Shown piece by piece: positions 59,385-64,000 of a DNA stretch of 64,000 nucleotides; within the stretch, counting starts at the first letter, position 1; each line of letters starts with the position of its first letter. Under the pieces are notes generated by a model. It saw only the letters and a list, made by a program, of their open reading frames with translations. It searched no databases and had not been told where the DNA came from. The position numbers and the translations under genes are program-made. The DNA is from Delphinus delphis (taxonomy: Eukaryota; Chordata; Mammalia; Artiodactyla; Delphinidae), in the NCBI RefSeq assembly GCF_949987515.2, contig NC_082689.1:70182267-70246266 (forward strand), given 5' to 3'.

Positions 59385-59520
59385 TCTACTTTTTTATTGT
59401 GGTAAAATACACAATATAAAATTCACCATTTTAGCCATTTTTAAGTGTAGAGTTCAGTAGCATTAAGTACATTCACGTTGTTGAACAGTCATGACCACCA
59501 TCCATCTTCAACCCTCCATC
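59385..59520 (-). mobile_element. Old L1 3'UTR fragment
   Basis: ATTCACCATTTTAGCCATTT and CATTAAGTACATTCACGTTG match the block also seen at 10,700. Confidence 0.6.
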
Positions 59521-61686
59521 CTGTTTTTTTTTTTAACCCTTATTGCTACAGATACAGAATTGGACCATTGCTGCAGCTTTTCTGACCCCCATTTTCCCTT
59601 CCTTAGCTGGCTTCCACAAGATAAATTTGCCAAAGGCCTTCTAACCTAAAGGCTGCGTTTGTTTGTATTTACTATCAACAGATACTAGTAGCATGAGGTA
59701 GCTAAGGAAAGCGATCGCATTAGCAAGTAGATGGGCCAACACAAATTATGAGGAGTCATAAGAATGTTTACAGGCTCAAAGACGTTTTGAACTTTCTGTA
59801 AAATTACAATCGTATATTTGAAAAAAAGAATTAAAAAAAAAACTATAAAACTAAAAGCTCAAGTTTAAAGCTATGAAATCCTGTAGCACAGACTTTTCCC
59901 TCCAGAATATGAAATACAGCTCACAAGATATGAAATTATATGATACTGGGGATAAAATCTGTGAAAATGTCAATGCTTTGTACATTAATTATTTGTATAT
60001 CTGAACATATTACCATAGATATTGAACCTCCAAAATAGCTTCATACAGCTGTTCTCAAAACATATGTGTAAGATAAGGCCAAACTCACTCTTCCAGTATA
60101 TCTATTCATTCCATAATTTAGTTTTCAATTGAGCCTGAACATATATCAGGTGAAAATAAGATGATCCAGATCTGTCAGTATTGGTGTATATGGTTCATTT
60201 GTTATAATTTGTGGAATGCTTGCAAGCGCTCTTGGTGAGCATTCTCACATGGAGAGAGATAAGAAAGAGACAAGATGGCAAAGGTCAGTCAAGTTGTGCA
60301 GTTTCGTGAAGTGATCAAATACAATAAGTTTTAAACAAACAAGGCAAATTGTTGGCTTATTCAAAGGCAAGGTGCTATAGTACAGTATTTGAGTGCAAAT
60401 TATTTGATATCTTAAAAGCTATTTCTTATTGTTTCTTTTCAGTCTAAAGTGACTGACAACACTTCTGAAATCACTTGCTTCCATTTGAGTGGCATTTCAT
60501 TAAAAATCCCAAGCTAGGATCCCTCTTATTCTTTTATTAAGTATTGCAGTCTACATCAAAACTGTCTACAACCATGAGTCGTTTGTGTTTACGTCTTTGC
60601 ATTAACTGCCTTTCGATTATATTGAGAAAATCACTTTTGTTTTTCAATTACTTATTAGATTCCAAAAGAAACAGTTGTCAGAAATAAGTTTACAGTGGCG
60701 AATGCTGCATCAATAGGTGTAAAATCAGATTCTGTAATTTTTATTTAAGAAAAGGGACCTGCCACACTATCCACTGTTCCTTTGCTTACCGATTTTTGGT
60801 AGTGATGGTATACCTAATTCCAAAGAGAAAGTTTTGTTTTTTAAAAAACAAGGTAGTGTACTTTACCAAGCATATCATGAGCTACCTTGACATTTTTCAG
60901 GAAATGAGTTTTTTTCAGCCTTCCTTCTTTATATGTCTTAATTTTCTCTCTGAAATGATACGATCATCTCTTCATCCCACAAGTAAATCTATTTCAGAAT
61001 CAAAGTGCACAGCAGAGAGCCAATGATTGAACATATTTAGTGTAAAAATGGAGAAATGACAAAGACTGCAGAGAAAACTAAAGGTCCACCAATGCAAGTA
61101 GATGTTATGCTAAAATAAAGTTTATAATTTTGGGCTTTTTTCTACCCTTTACATTTCTCTTAAGGTCAACTTCTGCACTTCAAAATCAATGACTAAAGTA
61201 GCATAAGCAAGAACAGTAGGTAGATATGTTGTCGTCTGATAGGGTTATGTTGATGCCAATCCTCATTTGAGGTAAAAGAACCACTGCTGATTTGCACATA
61301 TGAAAACAAGGCCACAGAAGACATTTAGGTTCTTGCTTAAACCCATCAAACCTTGCCATGAAATTGCCACGTGGAAGATTTTGATGCAAATAATGACTAC
61401 AGAAGTATAGTGCTTGCAAATACTCAGAAGCTAATTTAAAATTACGAAAGGCAAAGAATGAACGGCCTGGCTTTGAAAACAAAACTGTTGCGTTGAAGTG
61501 TAGCCAACTAGGCAAAAACAAATGGTTGCTGGAGACCCCGTCAAGTGGATAAGTTATTTTGGGTGTACCTGAGGAGGGACAAAGATGAGAGAAGCCATTT
61601 CAGAGCAGTTCTGCTTTCTGCCTCTTTTGTTCTTGCCAGGGTGCCCATTTTTAAAGTATTCAAACAAAGAACCACAAACCGCCAGT
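59521..61686. other. Intergenic DNA leading to the palindrome
   Basis: A minus-strand frame of 111 codons (61,186-61,521) and plus frames of 63-76 codons show no domain that I recognise. No repeat family could be named, so much of this may be unique sequence. Confidence 0.4.
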
Positions 61687-61832
61687 CACACCATAATACC
61701 AGCTTGTGTTTACATTTTCAGCTCTCCGGATCGTGATCCTATTCAGTGCACACAGAGCGAGTGCTCGTGTACACGCGCCCGTCCGCCATCAGGAGGAATG
61801 AAACTGTAAACACAAGCTGGTATTTTGGTGTG
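61687..61832. other. CpG-rich compound palindrome of unknown nature
   Basis: Arms 61,687-61,719 and 61,800-61,832 are reverse complements at 31 of 33 positions. Pairing continues weakly inward (10 of 16). The apex contains a further small palindrome around GAGTGCTC flanked by GTGCACAC / GTGTACAC. About ten CpGs fall within 140 bp, in a region otherwise almost free of CpG. Both arms contain the forkhead-like word TGTTTAC. No flanking TSD was seen. I know no family for it. Confidence 0.8.
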
Positions 61833-61840
61833 ATCACGCT

Positions 61841-61851
61841 AATATGGCGGC
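61841..61851 (+). promoter_or_regulatory. YY1-type motif beside the palindrome
   Basis: AATATGGCGGC fits the long YY1 consensus AANATGGCGGC exactly. It lies 8 bp right of the palindrome in the same CpG cluster. In promoters such motifs often sit just downstream of a start site. Confidence 0.5.
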
Positions 61852-61869
61852 TTGCGAGGTCAAGGGGTG

Positions 61870-62142
61870 GAAGGTGAATTATAGATCCAGAATTTCCTTG
61901 CTTTTGTCAGTTTAAGTCAGGCTGCTTACGTAGTAGCTGCTTTTCCAACTTGAATAACTCGGCTCTTTTAAAGAAATGAAGACCTACCTTAAATAATTAG
62001 AGGGACTGCACTGGAGAACTGTCTTCCCAGGAAAGTAGTGGAAGTCCCATTCCTCAGAACCTATAAAATTAGACCATGAAAGGCATGTAACAGTCTAGTT
62101 CAGAAAGTAACCGTGTGTTGGTCACGGCAAAAAGTGTTGGGT
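61870..62142. other. Intergenic DNA
   Basis: Short unassigned stretch between the CpG cluster and a truncated L1. Confidence 0.4.
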
Positions 62143-62160
62143 AAAATAATCCAATGCCTC

Positions 62161-62467
62161 CTAGAGAATGGCCTTGAGGACACAGGGAGGGGGAAGGGTA
62201 AGCTGGGATGAAGTGAGAGAGTGGCATGGACATACATACACTACCAAATGTAAAATAGGTAGCTAGTGGGAAGCAACCGCATAGCACAGGGAGATCAGCT
62301 CGGTGCTCTGTGACCACCTAGAGGGGTGGGATAGGGAGGGTGGGAGGGAGATGCAAGAGGGAGAGGATATGGGGATATATGTATACGTATAGCTGATTCA
62401 CTTTGTTATAAAGCAGAAACTAACACAACATTGTGAAGCAATTATACTCCAATAAAGATGTTTAAAA
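62161..62467 (+). mobile_element. 5'-truncated L1 (3'UTR only)
   Basis: A 307-bp L1 3'UTR with GTGGCATGGACATACATACAC, GCATAGCACAGGGAGATCAG and AATTATACTCCAATAAAGATG. Perfect 18-bp TSD AAAATAATCCAATGCCTC at 62,143-62,160 and 62,468-62,485. The perfect TSD suggests a fairly recent insertion. Confidence 0.95.
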
Positions 62468-62485
62468 AAAATAATCCAATGCCTC

Positions 62486-64000
62486 TGCAGGACTTCATAT
62501 CTCAAAAGAAAACCATTTAGGTGGCTTGTTTTACTGTGAGAAGTTCACTTAACCAAGAAAATTGGGGAGAAAAAAGTTGTTTAATTGTTCAGTCAGTGTA
62601 CCCTATAGAGAAATGGACCAAGTTTGAGATGTAACTCAGCATACTTTTCCCACCTTATTCTTGAACAAAAATTTATTTTTGCCTTTCAGTTACAGGTAGA
62701 TAATATATCCTTAACCAAAGTTATGCTAGATGGGATCTTCAAGATTATTTGGACTTTGAAGTACTACAGAAGTATCATCAGTACAAAAAATATCAGAAGG
62801 GTTTCCCAACTCACCCCAACAAGGACAAGGAAAAAGATCATTAAGACCAGATTTGTTGGAGCTCAATTCCTATAGAAACATATGCTAGCTAATAAATAAA
62901 ATTATTTTTATAGTCTCATTAATTTCTTCATACAGGTACAGGGAAATATAATCCTTTCAGTCTGTTACTTTTTTTTAAAGTATAAAATTACTAAAATCAT
63001 CAATGTTAGAAAGATGAATGGTGGTTTCAATACATGGGATGCATTTATCTTGCTCTTGGCTCTTTTGAGTGAAGGTTACATGAGGACTGGTTATATTTTT
63101 AGTAAAACAATTTAAAATTTCCATTCCAGCTGACAACAGACATTTCTTTCAATGTGTATTATTTAGATTTGTGTGAAAAACAGTCCTAAAGTATAATTCA
63201 GTTATCAAACTGTGTTTGTCTGTTGTCTATGTCTGTTGTGCATGTTTGTTGTTCTGTGTACAGAAATGGAAAACAGAAAGAAAATTTTCTTCTTTATATG
63301 TGAAATTATTTCCAGTTCATTAGAAACAAAACTTTGAAAAAAAGCTCAAAGAAGGGAGATTTTTCATTTTAAGGTGAACAGGCCAATAATAATAATTGTA
63401 TATAATAATAATTTTCTATACATTCAATATATATTATTTAGTTGTTCCATAAGGAACAATCATTCCTGTGACAACACTGCAATTTCTAGAAGTAAAAAGT
63501 TCAGGTAGTCCTTTGGTCCATTATAACCTTAGAACTTTCCATAAGCATGAAATTATCAGCCAACCGTACGTTGAGATATGTGGAGTTCCCTTCTCTTAAA
63601 ACCCATTTCTGATTAATGCATAACAATTGACCACTTCCTCCTGTCATGTGCATGTGTTCATATGTAATAGTATTTGTAATGGATGTATATAAATAGCTAT
63701 ATAAGAAGCAAACCTATAAAAATAACTAGAATAACTAAATAATCCATACTAGCCTATTTTAAGTAAATTCATTTTGGGCTTATCTTGTCTATCCTGTTAC
63801 ACCATCAACTGTTTCAAAATCTGAACTACATTTAAATGAAAGTTATAGTTCCCACAGTATCACTTATTCTGCTGGCCTTGGTCAGTAATGATTAAAAATG
63901 GAGGTGGAGGGAGGTAAGAAAATAGAATGTAAGAGAGGCCAATGTCCTGAAGGACTGTAAAGACCTCAGTAGGATTTTCCATATTTTTAGAAATCACTAA
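62486..64000. other. AT-rich intergenic DNA to the window edge
   Basis: No gene or nameable repeat. From known mammalian gene order the next gene in this direction should be TANK, but no TANK exon is visible. Confidence 0.4.

Noticed and set aside
60240..61560. hAT-type transposase remnant
   Set aside because: A few residues looked suggestive, but no transposase motif or terminal inverted repeats could be matched.
61687..61832. microRNA precursor
   Set aside because: The loop between the strong arms is 80 nt and the whole hairpin is far larger than a usual animal precursor.

Overview
This is nuclear DNA of a cetacean, most likely a toothed whale. The window carries 27 tRNA-derived SINEs of the CHR (whale/hippo) type. 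Fifteen are nearly identical ~200 bp copies with intact target-site duplications (TSDs), and this family expanded recently in whales. The rest is an AT-rich mammalian background of L1, L2, MIR, MER and LTR fossils. Only two protein-coding assignments are supported, and most open reading frames are chance frames inside SINEs or L1s.

Left part (1-28,200): the 5' end of PSMD14 (proteasome subunit Rpn11/POH1) on the minus strand. A CpG-island promoter lies at about 27,700-28,200. A non-coding first exon ends at a clear GT donor (27,764). A 52-nt second exon (19,041-18,990) carries the start codon and the first 16 residues, MDRLLRLGGGMPGLGQ. No later PSMD14 exon was found, so the gene continues to the left of the window. 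Intron 2 holds an almost complete AP3S1 retrocopy (16,306-17,590) in antisense orientation. It has an intact 193-codon frame and was pasted into an older SINE with a 15-bp TSD.

Right part (28,200-64,000): intergenic DNA upstream of PSMD14, with no gene recognised. Its main structure is a nest of insertions at 29,300-40,040. An old L1 there was hit by an LTR-derived poly(A) retrocopy, several SINEs and a 6.1-kb almost full-length artiodactyl-type L1, which itself took a SINE. Further right are more SINEs, an old LTR, a perfect CTCF-type motif (54,516-54,530), a perfect 20-bp hairpin (49,523-49,570) and a 5'-truncated L1 (62,161-62,467). The least explained object is a CpG-rich compound palindrome of about 146 bp at 61,687-61,832, followed at once by a YY1-type motif.

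All family names come from recognising sequence words, since no database search was possible. Boundaries of old repeats are approximate; boundaries of young insertions come from TSDs read directly.
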